From Apophysomyces variabilis (taxonomy: Eukaryota > Mucoromycota > Mucoromycetes > Mucorales > Mucoraceae): a DNA stretch of 64,000 nt. The notes beneath the pieces are model-generated. The model was given only the letters and a program-made list of their open reading frames with translations. It was not told where the DNA came from and ran no database searches. Positions 11,224 to 23,569 of the stretch are shown here, piece after piece; positions within the stretch are counted from its first letter, which is position 1, and each line of letters opens with the position of its first letter. Location of the stretch: contig MZZL01000408.1 of the NCBI GenBank assembly GCA_002749535.1, forward strand, positions 1,417,465-1,481,464. Reading direction: 5' to 3'. The translations under genes and the position numbers were made by a program.

Positions 11224-12291
11224 TGCTTACAGAGAGGGGGGTTGTCGTGCAAGGGTAACAAAAACGAAGCAGTCGTCTGCTGGGACCGACTACTCGACCG
11301 CGCATCCGCCACCATGCGACGTCATCAATTTTTACGAACCGTGACTTCCTGCCATATATGGATTTTCAGTTGGGCTTGCAGGTACCCAGGAATGGTCCTC
11401 AACTTGAATCTTTAGCAATTTTTCCGAGAGTGGTAGTAGCAGTGGAAATAAGGTCTCTATAGTGCGCCGCGCAGTTGCATAAATATTAAGTTTGAACGAA
11501 GATTCGCTACCAAAAAATATGGTTACTGGCGGAAAAGGTAGCATTTCATGAGCAAGCTACAATTAAGCTATGGCACCAAATGTTGACTAGAGTAAACCTT
11601 TGTAGCGTAGACTGTTCACTAAGAAGAGAAGTTAAGCTAATTGTTCCTCCTCCCCAAACGAGTCGACAGACTATGCCGTTTACATACTAACTAAATCCAA
11701 AGAGAAACTGGAACGTTGGATTTGATGAAAGTATCAGGTAAAGGCAAAGGGCAATCTGCCCATAGTCAGCTACCTGTTTCATGCGAAATATCAGAAACAG
11801 TGATCTACGCGTATGCTTCTGACTGTAATCAGGCATTCAGTAAGAAACGGTTACCATTTACGGATTTCAAGCAGACAAAGAAAAGATTTTTTAACGCGGG
11901 CAACTTCAAAGAAACCGCTGATATCATGGTTTTTATCTGACCATCTAAAGAGTAAAAAACAAAGAACTTGTTGGCATAATCACTGCACCGGTGCTAGTCT
12001 TACCCGACAAAAATATCCTGCATCCTTATTCATCTGGGACCCAGTCAAAAACTCGCTCGCAGCCAAGGATTATGAGTCATGGGCTTGATGCAACATCCTA
12101 TGTGTCTTGGAAATTCCGGATTTTCGTAGACTTACACACGTATACAAAAGCTGTTTATGTCAATCAAACCAGGACCAATTTCAACTTTTCATCTGAAATA
12201 CTTTGTTTTTATTTATGTGGGAAAAGGAGACAACATAAAGAAAAAATCGCTGCAAATTTACAAAAAGTCCGTTGTGAACGGAACGCTTGAT
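11224..12291. other. Intergenic region between core-1 promoter and KNH-domain gene 3' end
   Basis: The region holds the upstream sequence of the core-1 gene, and both flanking genes are on the minus strand. Short ORFs at 11716-12393 on the plus strand overlap one another in different frames and have no conserved motif. I see no gene. Confidence 0.5.
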
Positions 12292-13545
12292 CTAGAAGGC
12301 AAGCATGACTACGACCATAGGAACAGCCAACATAAACCCGGAGATGGTAGCGGTCAAAGAGGAACCGTTAGGAGTGACCGAACTGCTTCCTGATGAACCC
12401 GAAGCACGAGGCGACTGGGCTTGACGTTTCAGAAGTTTAGACGAAGAAGGACCGGAGCTGCTCTGAGAACCAATAGATCCATCTGTGGTGTTTCCGTTAA
12501 CTTCATTGTATGTAGCACCTGCAGGTGGAGTAGCTGTCGGCGCAAGTGTGGTCGACGAACCTGTGGGAGTAGTATCCTCGTCAGAGCCATCGCCAAAGTC
12601 ACCGCTAGTGTCACCGCCAGAGCCATCGTCAGGGCCATCGCCCTCAATTGGGGTTGCGGTCGACGCAGGTGCAGTAGACGAACCAGTAGGAGTAGTAACG
12701 TCATCAGCACGCTTGTTGAGACCACTGGTAGGTTGTCCACCAACAGCCGGCGTAGGTACATTGGGAATAGCAGGTGTCGTCGTAGGCTTTTCCCCTTCGT
12801 GTTTACCCTTCTCCTTTTCATTGTGCTTGTGATCTTTGCCTTTACTGGAGTCTTTGGCCTTGGTAGGGTCAGAGTCAGAAGCCGTGTCGCGGCGAACGTT
12901 CTTAGGAGGGACGGCAGGAGCTTTGCCATTGTCACCCTGATGCTCTTCACCTTTCTTTTTGTCTTTGTGCTTTTCGTTCTGTTCATCACCTTGGGCCTGC
13001 GAGCGACGTGCATTCTTGGGTACGTTTGCAGAAGCTTGACCAGAAGAGGCAGCGGAACCAGCAGAAGTAGCAGAACCAGAAGACTTGCCAATTGTAATAC
13101 CACCGATGTAGGCCATCTGGGAGGGGTTATCTCCAATAGCAAGAGCGTAATCAGATCCTTCAGCAGCATTGGCAGGCACGGTCACCTGGGCTGAGCCTTT
13201 GGAAGCATCTACTCCCTGGGCAAGCGTATCCACGGGCTGAAGAGCATTTGGTTGACCTTTCATGAGCTTGATATCCACCTTGCTCACTCCTGGCTTGGGG
13301 TTTATCCAACTGACGGTTTCTGTCGAGCCTTGTGACCACTTCGCACCTTGCAAAGGAGCTGTAATAGACACTGGTCCAGTCTGATTGGGATCTGCGGTAG
13401 AGCCACCGCTAGGCTGTTGTGCAGCGTCTGTCTGTGTCCCTGGTTGAGCAGAAGAACCGGCAGCCTGGGTACTTGGATCAGTTGCTGGAGCAGCCATTAC
13501 AGCACCTGCTATAGCGAGTAGAGTTGTGAGGAGACTCACTTTCAT
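12292..13545 (-). CDS. Secreted GPI-anchored protein with N-terminal Kre9/Knh1-like domain and internal dibasic sites
   Basis: A single exon codes for 417 residues. Residues 1-18 are a signal peptide (LLTTLLAIAGAVMA, then APA). Residues ~57-152 form a KNH-type beta domain (VSITAPLQGAKWSQGS, TVSWINP, VDIKLMKG, SDYALAIGDN), found in fungal cell-wall proteins linked to beta-1,6-glucan. A long low-complexity part follows, with a Lys/Glu/His-rich segment, a Gly/Asp-rich segment and a duplicated TTPTGSS unit. The C terminus is a Ser/Gly stretch followed by a hydrophobic tail (FMLAVPMVVVMLAF) typical of a GPI addition signal. Four dibasic sites (RR 180-181, RR 218-219, KR 278-279, KR 373-374) each follow an N/L-rich motif such as PKNAR or PPKNVR. 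These look like Kex2 sites. Large antisense ORFs here are shadows of the GC-biased, repetitive codons. Confidence 0.85.
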   Translation of the reverse strand: MKVSLLTTLLAIAGAVMAAPATDPSTQAAGSSAQPGTQTDAAQQPSGGSTADPNQTGPVSITAPLQGAKWSQGSTETVSWINPKPGVSKVDIKLMKGQPNALQPVDTLAQGVDASKGSAQVTVPANAAEGSDYALAIGDNPSQMAYIGGITIGKSSGSATSAGSAASSGQASANVPKNARRSQAQGDEQNEKHKDKKKGEEHQGDNGKAPAVPPKNVRRDTASDSDPTKAKDSSKGKDHKHNEKEKGKHEGEKPTTTPAIPNVPTPAVGGQPTSGLNKRADDVTTPTGSSTAPASTATPIEGDGPDDGSGGDTSGDFGDGSDEDTTPTGSSTTLAPTATPPAGATYNEVNGNTTDGSIGSQSSSGPSSSKLLKRQAQSPRASGSSGSSSVTPNGSSLTATISGFMLAVPMVVVMLAF

Positions 13546-16500
13546 ATTAGTAACTTAGTGAATGAAGATTTCGGTGTAGTTGGGACATAGGGGGTATTTA
13601 TACAGTTGAAAGAAAAAAAAAATTGAGGCTTTCTATTAGGTATAGCACTTATGTACGTTCTATGTTATTTCTGGAAAGGAAAAATCTGACCCAAAACCGA
13701 TAACAAAACAACGCAGACCTAAGTTGTATTCTGCACTGGACAATGATGTCAACCCTTGACTTGGCTCCGGCGGGTGATCGACAAACTTCTCCTTTATTTT
13801 TCTGTACCTTTATTGTGCCTATTGATGTAGTTATTTCATTTACCCCTTTCTATGTCCCCTTTTTTGAACACACATGCGGGATCTCTTATCTTTTCTGTCG
13901 TTCTTCATCCATATTCCTTGACCGATGTTCTTTTTTCTTTATTATTCATGCGCATCGGAAGATCTCTTTGTGGGGCATGGGTCGCTCCATACGTTTAGAG
14001 CTAACTAAAATGTAGACGATACCTAATATGGTATGGATCTGTCTAAAAATACTTTGGTTACGGAAAAGGATCGCCATGGAGAGAATAACAAAAACAAGAA
14101 CTTAATAGCGTTTAGCTCTCATGCTGGGAAATATGCAGGCTTGTGCCGTGCTAGTTCCTTGCCAAGCATAAGTGACGAACCATCCGTTTGCAACTATAAT
14201 TTTTGGTTTAAAGACTATTCTGACTGGGAGTCAAATGAACCACCTTGGCTTGGCATCAACATGAGATATGTTCTTGTCATAATCCCGTTTTATCCGACTT
14301 TTTTTTTTAACTTTTTGGAGCGTCCTTAGATCGTCAATGACAATGCGCAAATAACCCTCTCAACTGATTGAACGTTCCTTCTAAAACCACACTCTCCTTT
14401 TTTCTTCTTCTTTCTGCTAGTGTTATACGGGAGCCCACTTTGCGAAAGGGACCGTGAATGAAATCTGGCGTTTGCTCCTATCGGGTTTATTGGAGTGTCA
14501 GAGTATTTTCTCTACGGATGAGCGCCGTTTGTTTACCGTAGACTATCTCTTTTTTAGTATAAGTGCGCAGAAGCTTTGTTTTCGGAATCATCAGTGACCC
14601 GACACTATTTGGGCCTAGATGATGAAAAACATAGAAACTTTGCCGAGCCTTATTACATGAGGGTACCCCAGAACGAGTCTACTTTTTTTTAGCCACCGAC
14701 AAACATCTGTAAACTATAACTCTAAAGTAATAGCATGCAATTGCAATATGTGATGACTTATTCTTGGCTCTTCAATTTCCTATTCATCTTTGCCGTAGTG
14801 CAGTGTATTTTTCTGTCAATATACGTAGCTGATTTTTAACCTAAGGTGCAAAAGACGCAAGATATTAGGGGAAAAAAGCCTTGCATGGAATCATCGTCAA
14901 GTATTTGCAGAATCCAGAATTTTCTTCAAGGGGGTTCGGATGAGCTTATTCTACCTGCTTATGAAAATAGACTGCAGCTTTGTTGACTGTCACTCGCTTG
15001 ATCGCACTGCTAGAGTGGTACAGAAAAAACGGTTTCCCCTTATTTAACACTATTTGCTATAAGAAAGCAAAACAGTTTCTCACTGATCTAGTCATGCTGA
15101 TGGGCATAATCCGGGACATAAAGTTCGAAAAATGATCGGCGGTTTTAAACTTCTATGTATAAGGGCCATGCTAAACACAACACCTTCGACACAGGTACAT
15201 GCCCGGTTTTTGACTAACTGTTAAACAAGGATATGCCTCCTGCTGAGATAAATCTTCATGGACAAGTATTTTTCAGCAAGATCAACTATAAAAGGACTGA
15301 ACATTACATTCGAAAACCAATTAAGCAAGGGGATCTAGCATTTGCTTGGGACATAATCGATATCGATGATGCTATTATGTACATAACTGTATACTGTGAA
15401 ACAAGAAAGTCTCGTAGGTCACATAGATCGTATAAATCGCATACAAGTCGTACAGACATCGCATATTTCGCTTAATGAAAGCCACACAAGTCTCACCAAA
15501 TGCGCATTTTATATGACATAGAGCTATCCCGTAATGACGTACATCTATCTGTAACCACGAAAAGGTAAGATCGCTCATTTGCAAGCAACTGCAACACAGA
15601 AAGACTGGTGAGCTAATCATTCTCTTATGCCATGGCTGTTTTGTGGTACTTTTCTCTTTTATCAGTAAGTGATACACAATTGTCCAGTTATGTTAAATTT
15701 GTTAAGCAACTTTGTGCCAAGTTTACCATATCCTAATGCGCTTTGCCTTAAGGCTCGGCTACAGTTGAAACATCTTTGTCAATATTTCTTCTCGGTATAA
15801 TACGAATTTCAATAATGGCCAAATAAAGGTTATTTTTGATGCAACGACGTGTATTTTCACATTACCTCCCTAAATGTCAGTTATATGAGTACGACAGTCC
15901 TATCACGGTCTATTTTTGCGAGCTTGCGAAATGCAAGAGTTGTTCATGCATTACCAGTTGACTATTTTAGATGCATTTGCTGAAGGATTACCATTGCAAA
16001 CCGATTGGTATCTATTTCCAAGTAGTAAACCACGTAGTACGTGCTTATCAGGAAAAGGGCGAGGAATCGCAATTTGGGCCGCACACAGCAAGAAATAACT
16101 ACTACCTGCTTTCTTTATTGCCACATTTGGTAAAGTGTGTAAAAGAACAAAACCTGATCATCAACACCTTGAAACGATAAAAAAAAAGACTCGTAGAAAA
16201 CGTATAAACACCTCGATTTGTCATAAGCTTTGCATAATTTTGTCCTGGTAATGGAGCACAAATACATATACCAAGGAGATAATCCCTTAACGTCATAGCA
16301 CTTGATTTCTTTTAATTGCGCAACTGTCTCTAGCTGTCGATGACATCGTTATCCTTGACTACCAGGACGCTTTAGCCACTGTGGAAAGCACAGATTTATG
16401 GGCAACTATCCGTCTCCATTTTGATGCAGAGCCTTCTTTCTGTGAGATTTTTGAGGGATACAAGGTTTTTCGTAGCCTAAGTAGAAACTGAGAAAGCTTT

Positions 16501-16803
16501 TGCCAGACTGCAGGGACAGCAGAAAGGGAGAGTATAGGTGCTCGTCTACATAGACGGTCTGCTTATTTTTTGGAGTTTATTAAAACGGAAAGCATATTAT
16601 AAATGTACGATTATTAAAAGGGAAAAGAAAACAGTTTACATATATAAAAATTAGTCATAGGGAAACTTTTCGTTGTACGAATATAAGAGGTAGAAAAAGG
16701 AAACTAAAAGAACGGGATTGACCTCGCACAGCGAAGGTTGTGATAAAAAGTGGAAAGATTTGGAAGATAGAAAACGGAAGGGTATACATGAATATATACA
16801 AGT
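13546..16803. other. 3.3-kb gene-poor region
   Basis: The left end holds the promoter of the KNH-domain gene. The rest is AT-rich. A 98-codon plus-strand ATG ORF at 14033-14329 and an 80-codon one at 15233-15475 lack family motifs and splice partners. At ~15410-15470 a degenerate 9-11-base periodicity (TCGTAY/ATCGCAT-like units) encodes the Ser/Arg-rich end of the second ORF. I see no gene I can support. Confidence 0.45.
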
Positions 16804-18777
16804 CTATGGTAGCGTGCTTTGTTTTTCAGCAACGGTCCAACTGTCCTGCGTCGGTCTGTCCTTGTACATTGACCTTATGTAACTGTCAATACTGCCTCGT
16901 AACGACCAAAAACCATCGCTAAGATCGTCACCCAGGAAATCATCGACGCTGTCTGGAAGAGAACTGCTACCGGAACTAAAGCGGGGCACGGAGCTGGTGC
17001 TGCTTAGGCGCTGTCCGCTGGTCATCGAAGTCCGAGATAGTCTCTTCTCCGATGGAGCTTCTCTCATTGTACTTAACTGGTCCACTGCAGCTTCACTGAC
17101 CCAAGGTTGACTTAGGAGATAGTGCGTGGCTAAATATTGACGATCTTCGTTATCTTCTGCCGTTGAACGCCGACCAGTTGTGATCCCTACCACGCCTGTG
17201 ACACTGCTACCAAGGGATTGACTTCGCTGCAATGCCCCAGATATTACCGGACCGAAGGGTTGGCGTTTACGTTGTTGGTAGGTGCTGGGGTATTCAGGTC
17301 CGTTCTGGAAAGCTTTCATCCGTTCGAGTATTGAGTGAATGCGAAGATCGTTCGTGGGATCTTTGGATGCGGCCAGCAGGTACGTAGCATCATGGATAAA
17401 CATACCTAAAAATGGAACAACTGGCTTTGGCTTCTGGCAACTAAACTGATCCAAATGTTCTCGGTAACGACCGTAATTATCCGTTTCCGACATCAATTCA
17501 TTAAGATTGTCTAACCGGTTCATGCTCTTTTTGGGTACATATGCCCATGTTCGTCGCAGGCGCTGAATAGGTGGGGTAGCAAGCGCACAGGAGATGGCTT
17601 TCAGCGTCTGGTAGTTGTTGAATTCGTGGCATTTTATGCCAACTTTGATCCAGTGATTGATATGCTGCGCTCGTACAGAAGATTCTTGGGGCAGCAGGAT
17701 CGAATGTTCTATGAGTCTTGTTAAATAGTTGAAGAAATCGATGGAAGCCACAATGCGTGGATGCCGATGCTTGGCTTGGTGAGTAAGCAATGCATCGGGT
17801 GGAATTTCCTTGAACAAGCCAGATTCGATCAAAGTCAATTGATGGGCTATCAGAGCTGGCTGGAAGTGAAGAATACTAGTAATACTGGAAGCGCTCATAT
17901 ACATAGCTCGGACCTTATTGATTACTTGTTGTGTCTCCGCCACACATAGTGTATATCGTTGGATTGCCTCGCTCAATTCCTGTTCAGTCATACGCTCGTC
18001 TACACCATCGCTGCTGTTTGTACTAACTAGACGTTGGTGCCGAGCGCAATAATTAGCGAGAACAGACTGAACTTCATCCAGTTGGGTCTGTAGTTGACGA
18101 TGTTGGGTTACCATGGGTGCTTCTGGAATCATTAGTTGCACAGACTCCTTTGTTTCGGTCTGGACGGGCACTAAGTTGGTAGGGTCGACATGACCGCCTG
18201 GGACAGTGCGCGAAATTGACTTCCCATTTTTGATGCGATCTCGTGTCTGTACTACCGAACCAACGTGTTGTTGAATAAATGGAATTGCTTGGCCCTCTTT
18301 GGAGCGAGCATTAGAAGGTCTACGTGGCAAGGCTGGTTTTTCTATCCGTGAAGGCTTTGGGGGTAACGGGGGCGGCGCTGTTCCGGTTGAGACTGGAGAG
18401 GATACTACGCATGGTGCGTGTTTCTCTATGATGCTTTCGATATGTGTCACACATGTCCGTAAGTTTGAAAGGATTACAGCGTACTGAGTCGGTTTGGATA
18501 CGATAGCTTTGAAATGAAGACTAACATTAGTGAAACAGTCAAAACGCATCGTCTCGTCGAGCAACTGGCAAACTCACTATTATGGACAAATTTAATGGTG
18601 CTAAGTGAGGACAATGCCTCTTGTGCGGCTGATAGATATGTTGTATAAGCATCCTTAGGATTTAGCTCCGTTAATCGCTTTTATGTATTATGATTGATAT
18701 AAAGTTGTATAAACCTTAATCTGTCCAGTATCAAGTAGCCGCGAAGCAAGTTCCAAGGAAGATGTTGTATCCTCCAT
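16804..18777 (-). CDS. RasGEF (Cdc25-like) domain protein
   Basis: Exons 18777-18715, 18677-18578 and 18506-16804 join in frame to 621 residues. The first intron is only 37 bases with a GTTTAT donor; both flanks read as continuous helix (ASRLLDTGQIK then RLTELNPKDAY). Residues ~20-55 look like an MIT-type helical hairpin, followed by a Pro-rich linker (APPPLPPKP), possible SH3 ligands. A Cdc25-type catalytic domain occupies roughly residues 225-420: LIAHQLTLIESGLFKEI, FFNYLTRLIEHSIL, HWIKVGIKCHEFNNYQTLKAI, RLRRTWAYVPKK, VPFLGMFIHDATYL. RasGEFs load GTP on small Ras/Rap GTPases. The C-terminal ~150 residues are Ser-rich and probably regulatory. The target GTPase cannot be told from the sequence. 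Confidence 0.85.
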
Positions 18778-19144
18778 GACAAAATGAGGAAGAGATGATG
18801 ATGACAAACACGATGGCGAGCTTCTTATTTTTTCTTGCTTTTTTGGAAAAAAAAAATAAGCTTTATAAAGATATAGTAGGAAGCACACAGTTACTCGTGC
18901 ACGATGCCAATCTGTTCTTTTTCTTTTTCTTTGACGAAGCATATCAAAACCTTCAATCTATCTTAGGTTTCATTGGTTCGCAGGTTATGCGCGCCATAAT
19001 GCTTCCATCTACTGGCAGCTTTCTATGGGTGTGCTTCGACCTAGTGCTATAGTCGATTGTACCACAAGCTCGAAGAAAGGGAGAAGTGGTGCAACAGTGC
19101 GGTCACTTAATTTATTGATGTGCATTTGCAACCACGTGTAGACT
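18778..19144. other. Spacer between beta-galactosidase 3' end and RasGEF start
   Basis: This 367-base spacer separates two minus-strand genes. It holds poly-A and poly-T runs and the RasGEF promoter. I see no ORF with support. Confidence 0.5.
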
Positions 19145-22100
19145 TTACATCCTTACTTGTTCTTTCCATACCATGTACTCTTGCTTATCTTGAACGTTCG
19201 CGGCATGTGTGATCAGGTTGCCGTTCACAGCATGCACAGGCCAACCCGAAATTGTTACAGCGCCTTGTGTGTCTTTCCAAGTGTATACGAGCATTCTCAC
19301 TTTGTTGTCCCGTTCTCGTATCAGACCATCGGGAAGGTAAAAGTCATGCTGAGGACCGTCACCGTTGCCATAGTAACGCGCAATGAACACATCATTCAGA
19401 AATAGATGAACTGTCCATTGGCCATCCAGGTGCAACCTCAGGGGTACATTGTACGCGTTACTTGCTTTATAGGCGCAGTCGAATCGGAACTGCAACCACT
19501 GAACGCCTTGAGATACGGCAAGTGGCACTTGATAGGTATACTTATCCTGCTCCACCGTCTTCAACTGCTCCCAACTTTTCTCCTCTGTTTCGTCAGGGAA
19601 ACCGGTAGAATTGAATGGATTCCAGAGCTCCTGAACGTCAACCCCAGTGATTTGCCAGCTCTCCGATGCACGTTTGCTTTCTTCCTTGTCAAGTCCTCGT
19701 AGCTTGGCTTTAATGATGCCACGAGGGTTGCGCACATCATTCATAATGAACGCTTGCCGATTCAGACCAAAGCTCTCAACGACAACAACGAGATCATTCT
19801 GAAGACGACCCTCGTGTGATAAATAGGGCGATAGATCGTACGTTTGCGAACCAAGGAACCACGGATCGGGACCCACTTTACCCCCTGGCATAAACAATTG
19901 ACGGGAATATGTGATATGACCGCCCACAATACGTCCATTGAGCAGAACAGTCGCGCGATGACGCATGTTCAGAGTTAAGCGAACACGGGGATTTTCATTA
20001 ACAGGAGTTTGGAAACTGGTCCGATAAAGAACATGGTCACTGACGTAAAGATAGTCGAGAGCGTCAAAGGTAGGGACACTTTTTCCTGGAAGAGTTTTTA
20101 GAGCATGCCAAGGCAAAGATCCAAATTGAACAGATCGACTTCTCCAGTGACTGAGAGTTATACTGACAGGAAGCGGATATTGGCGATGCGCATGTTGACG
20201 TAATTCAAATGAATATGCTAAAGGCAAGGTGTAAACTCCGGTTTTTACAGATGAAAAAGAGCTTTCTTTGGATGGCGGTGTGAAAGAAACCATATATACT
20301 CGACTGTCAGATCGTCGGTAATTGATCTCCAGCTTTTTCTGATGACGATCAAAAAACATGGTATCAGCACCCCAAGCGATAAACGATGGGTATTGTTTCC
20401 GACCGTTGTTCCAGTAAGCTTCTTCGAAGTCCGCGTAAAGCGTGCCGACATCTTCTTTGGTGAGACCAATGATATACAGGTTTCCGGATGAGGTTGATAG
20501 CTTAGACCACCCGTCCCGTTTCTCAAACGATACTATTGTTGCAGGCCCCTCACGTCTTAGGACGTCATTTTGCATATTACCAGTGATTTGCATCTCTTTA
20601 TGTTCAAAAGCCATACTTCCGATAGTATTCGGCTCAATAATCCAGACTTCGTCATTTGTCTCCTTGTTTACCATTCTCATATGAATTGGTATAGTACTCA
20701 TTAGAAGATGCAAGCCGTTGGCTACGTTGTAACTGCCCACAGCAATGAACGATGTCTTGTATGGCAGGTAGCATTGCATATTGAACAAGTACCCTTGAGT
20801 ATTCACAGTGACCTGGAACATATCACGTTTCTTGCTGTCAAAGTTTCGGAAGAACGTGAACTTTACGGGTTGATCTGAATCAACAGCGGCACGTTGCAGA
20901 TTCATTGTGTGCGGTACGGAGGAGGTAATATTTGGTTTCGCTACACGATCCGTTTTGGTAAAATACGGATCAAATGAACGAGCAAAAAGCACAGTCTCTC
21001 GTAAGTTACGACCACGCGACGACATGAAGCCATATTCACGTATGCAAGCAGAGTAATCATACGACGTATAAACGTCACTAAACTATAGTCAGCACATATG
21101 GCAGCCAGGAAGCTCAACAACTTACGGATCACCAATGCTTCCCCAGTTCGTACCGCCGTAAATCATGTAAATACTCGCTATGCTCACACCTTGAGCGAGG
21201 GTGCTTTCCACCAGAAGCTTTGTATATTGATCTCCGTAGAAATCATTGATATCGTCATACGTATGAGACAGCAGGTAATGGTTAAACCAACCGCCTTGCA
21301 GTTCAGGAATAAACATTGGCGACTATCATTGTATATGTATCTGGATACTGTTTCTTTGATCATTCACTTACGTCTTTTGCACCTCCGCCATAGCCTCGCA
21401 CCTTTTTTTCCAAAACATCAATGGAGTTTTCCATTTCCCTGGGGTTCCACTCTTCCCACTGAGCGGTAGAAGTCCCGCTATCGATGACCCAACTCTTAGG
21501 CGAGCTTGAAGGGGCAAATACTATGATACCAGATAACAGAATAAGCCATTGTCCGAGATGACAATGTCTTTGTCAATTCGTACCAACGTATTTGTCAAAT
21601 CCGTAGAGATCGATCCCGAACTTCTTCCTTGACCAGAATCGATCGTGCATCTTGTCTAATTCCGGTCGCGGTATCCATCCACCTTCTTCAAAACCATCAT
21701 TGGTGAAAAGAGGTACCGTTATTCCAGCATCTCTAGCTGCTTTCGCAAGTACGCGCATCTGGTCGTGCAGACCAATGGGTAATACTTTGAAGAGAGTCTG
21801 GAAGAGTTCATTGTCAATCTGCAAGGCAAGAACACAACCTTTTTTGTCCTGATTCTCGGTAATTTGGTGTTTAGCCAAGATTGGCAGAATATGATTCAAC
21901 CATTGGATCTCGTAGGCTGCGAAATTAGAATCGTAAGTACGCCACAGCATGAATTGATTGTGGCGAATGTAAAGGTCCCGCTTAGCAATGAGCCATGCAG
22001 GATAGCCGCCGGCCTGCGTTTCGGCACAGATATATGGCCCAGGCGCAGCGAGCACATACAAACCAAGCTCTTCGCAGAGTTCTAGGAGATAATCGATGTC

Positions 22101-22460
22101 TCTGTTGCCATCAAACTTGTATACACCTTCCTTGGGGGAGTGATAACCCCAATGGAAATATATACGAATCGTATTAAGACCCATACTGCGATATTGCTTC
22201 AAAATGGGGGCCCAGCGTTCACGGTCAGGGACTCGCCAATAGTGGAATTCGCCGGAGAACAGCATGACAGGTTCGCCTTCGATGGAGAGAGCGTACTTGT
22301 CCCAGTCCAGAACACGGCCATAGCGGGTACGGTCATAGGCAGTGGCTGTTGTTGTAATGTCGAGGATACCATAAGTTCGCTCGTGAGCGTATAAAATAAA
22401 CGCAGATATAAGCAATGGTATAAGTGCAAAAAGCGAATACAATGGTGTCATGTCTGTCAT
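19145..22460 (-). CDS. Glycoside hydrolase family 35 beta-galactosidase, fungal multi-domain type with N-terminal membrane anchor
   Basis: Exons 22460-21584, 21520-21372, 21322-21126 and 21077-19145 join in phases 1, 0 and 2 to 1051 residues, the length of fungal secreted GH35 enzymes. A hydrophobic stretch at residues 7-24 (LYSLFALIPLLISAFILY) is a signal anchor or signal peptide. The TIM barrel shows GEFHYWRVP, MGLNTIRIYFHWGYHSP, LAAPGPYICAETQAGGYPAWL, ALQIDNELFQ (acid/base Glu218) and FIPELQGGW (nucleophile Glu349). In exons 3-4, IYMIYGGTNWG and DPDVYTSYDYSA carry further conserved GH35 residues. The last intron uses the second of two close AGs, which restores the DVYTSYDY motif. The large C-terminal exon covers the beta-sandwich domains, including the paired jelly rolls. 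The expected role is hydrolysis of terminal beta-galactosides at the wall or outside the cell. Confidence 0.93.
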
Positions 22461-22520
22461 AAGGTGGTTTGAATCACCCTTATGCCAAGGGGAACCAAGA
22501 CTTTGGATCGTCTAACCTAA

Positions 22521-22595
22521 CCGTCTATCGGGACCGTCTATCCGCACTATGTACGTCATCATTTATACCCACATTATCGGATCGCCTATCCGCAC
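22521..22595 (-). promoter_or_regulatory. Three GATA-type repeats upstream of the beta-galactosidase gene
   Basis: Read on the minus strand, three copies of a GGATAGRCGRTC-like element lie 60-135 bases upstream of the GH35 start. They are GCGGATAGGCGATCC at ~22580-22594, GCGGATAGACGGTCC at ~22532-22546 and CGATAGACGGTTAGG just downstream. Each contains a GATA-factor core (GATAG). Spacing is irregular. A role in nutrient regulation by a GATA factor is inferred. Confidence 0.45.
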
Positions 22596-23569
22596 CCAGT
22601 TCCATCATCTCAATAACAGTAACGTACAGGAATATAGCGGATCGCGATACAAGAATATTTATTAAGGCAATTGACTGCTATCAGTGTCAGGCACAAAGTA
22701 TTCTTGCTCATCAGACTCGTTATCAGGAACAAAACATAGAACTGTATGCTCCAAAGTAAGCAATCGAGGAATTAGTTTTCCACAGTTGCTTTTTGCTTCC
22801 GTACTTCCTCTCCATCATGCACATTCACAGTGATTGCATATCCTTAGAGAACTGATTTCAGTGGGCATGCAGATTATTAATGCGAATTAGACCCCCTTAT
22901 TGTCACAAACGCGCAATCTAGCCTCTTGGCACAGTTGGTATTATTGAACCGCCTGTTTGCTTCCATCCAACAATTTCTGAAGAATTTGCTTGACTGCTTT
23001 ACAACCATTGTCAATTATGAACCCGTTGCTCTTGATTTTTTGCCAGCAATTTTCAGGGCGCGTTTCGGTGTTTCTTCTGCAAAGCGTCTCGCGCAGGTCT
23101 TCTCCTTGTTATAGGCATAATACATGCGAGATCATTGATGCCACCCCCCGCTGTTATGCTCGTACGCACGGATCTTTTCTTTTTAGTATATGCCTACTAA
23201 GTCGCCGATTACCAATGCGTTTTTATTATGCTTTTTCCAGGACAAGGGATGTTTGAACGTGATACGTCATTTATATCTATAAAGTTATTGTTGCTCGCTA
23301 GAAAAGGAATTCTTCTTATTCGTTGAGATGGATCGCCTCTAGATTTTCGCTTTCTCACATACGGAGTATATTCAACTTGAAAGAATTTTTAAAGTGGACT
23401 ATAACCAGCCTCTTGCTTTTTCTAATGGAGGGATAGAAGCTGGAGTGCAATTTTTATCCTACATCTTGTCTTTTCCATACGTGGGGTATACCATCATTTT
23501 ACTGCGAGGATGATCCCAATACTGAGATGATAGTTCAGTTTAATATAACGCTCCATTATCCAGACGAAA
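22596..23569. other. Intergenic spacer between beta-galactosidase promoter and ILV6 3' end
   Basis: About 1 kb with only short ORFs (22926-23256) in overlapping frames and no recognisable motif. I see no RNA gene or mobile element. Confidence 0.5.

Noticed and set aside
12421..13194. 257-codon plus and 246-codon minus alternative ORFs
   Set aside because: Low-complexity Arg/Val/Leu translations of the repetitive KNH-protein codons in other frames.
14033..14329. 98-codon plus-strand ORF
   Set aside because: Starts with ATG, but I find no partner exon, promoter or family; too weak to call a gene.
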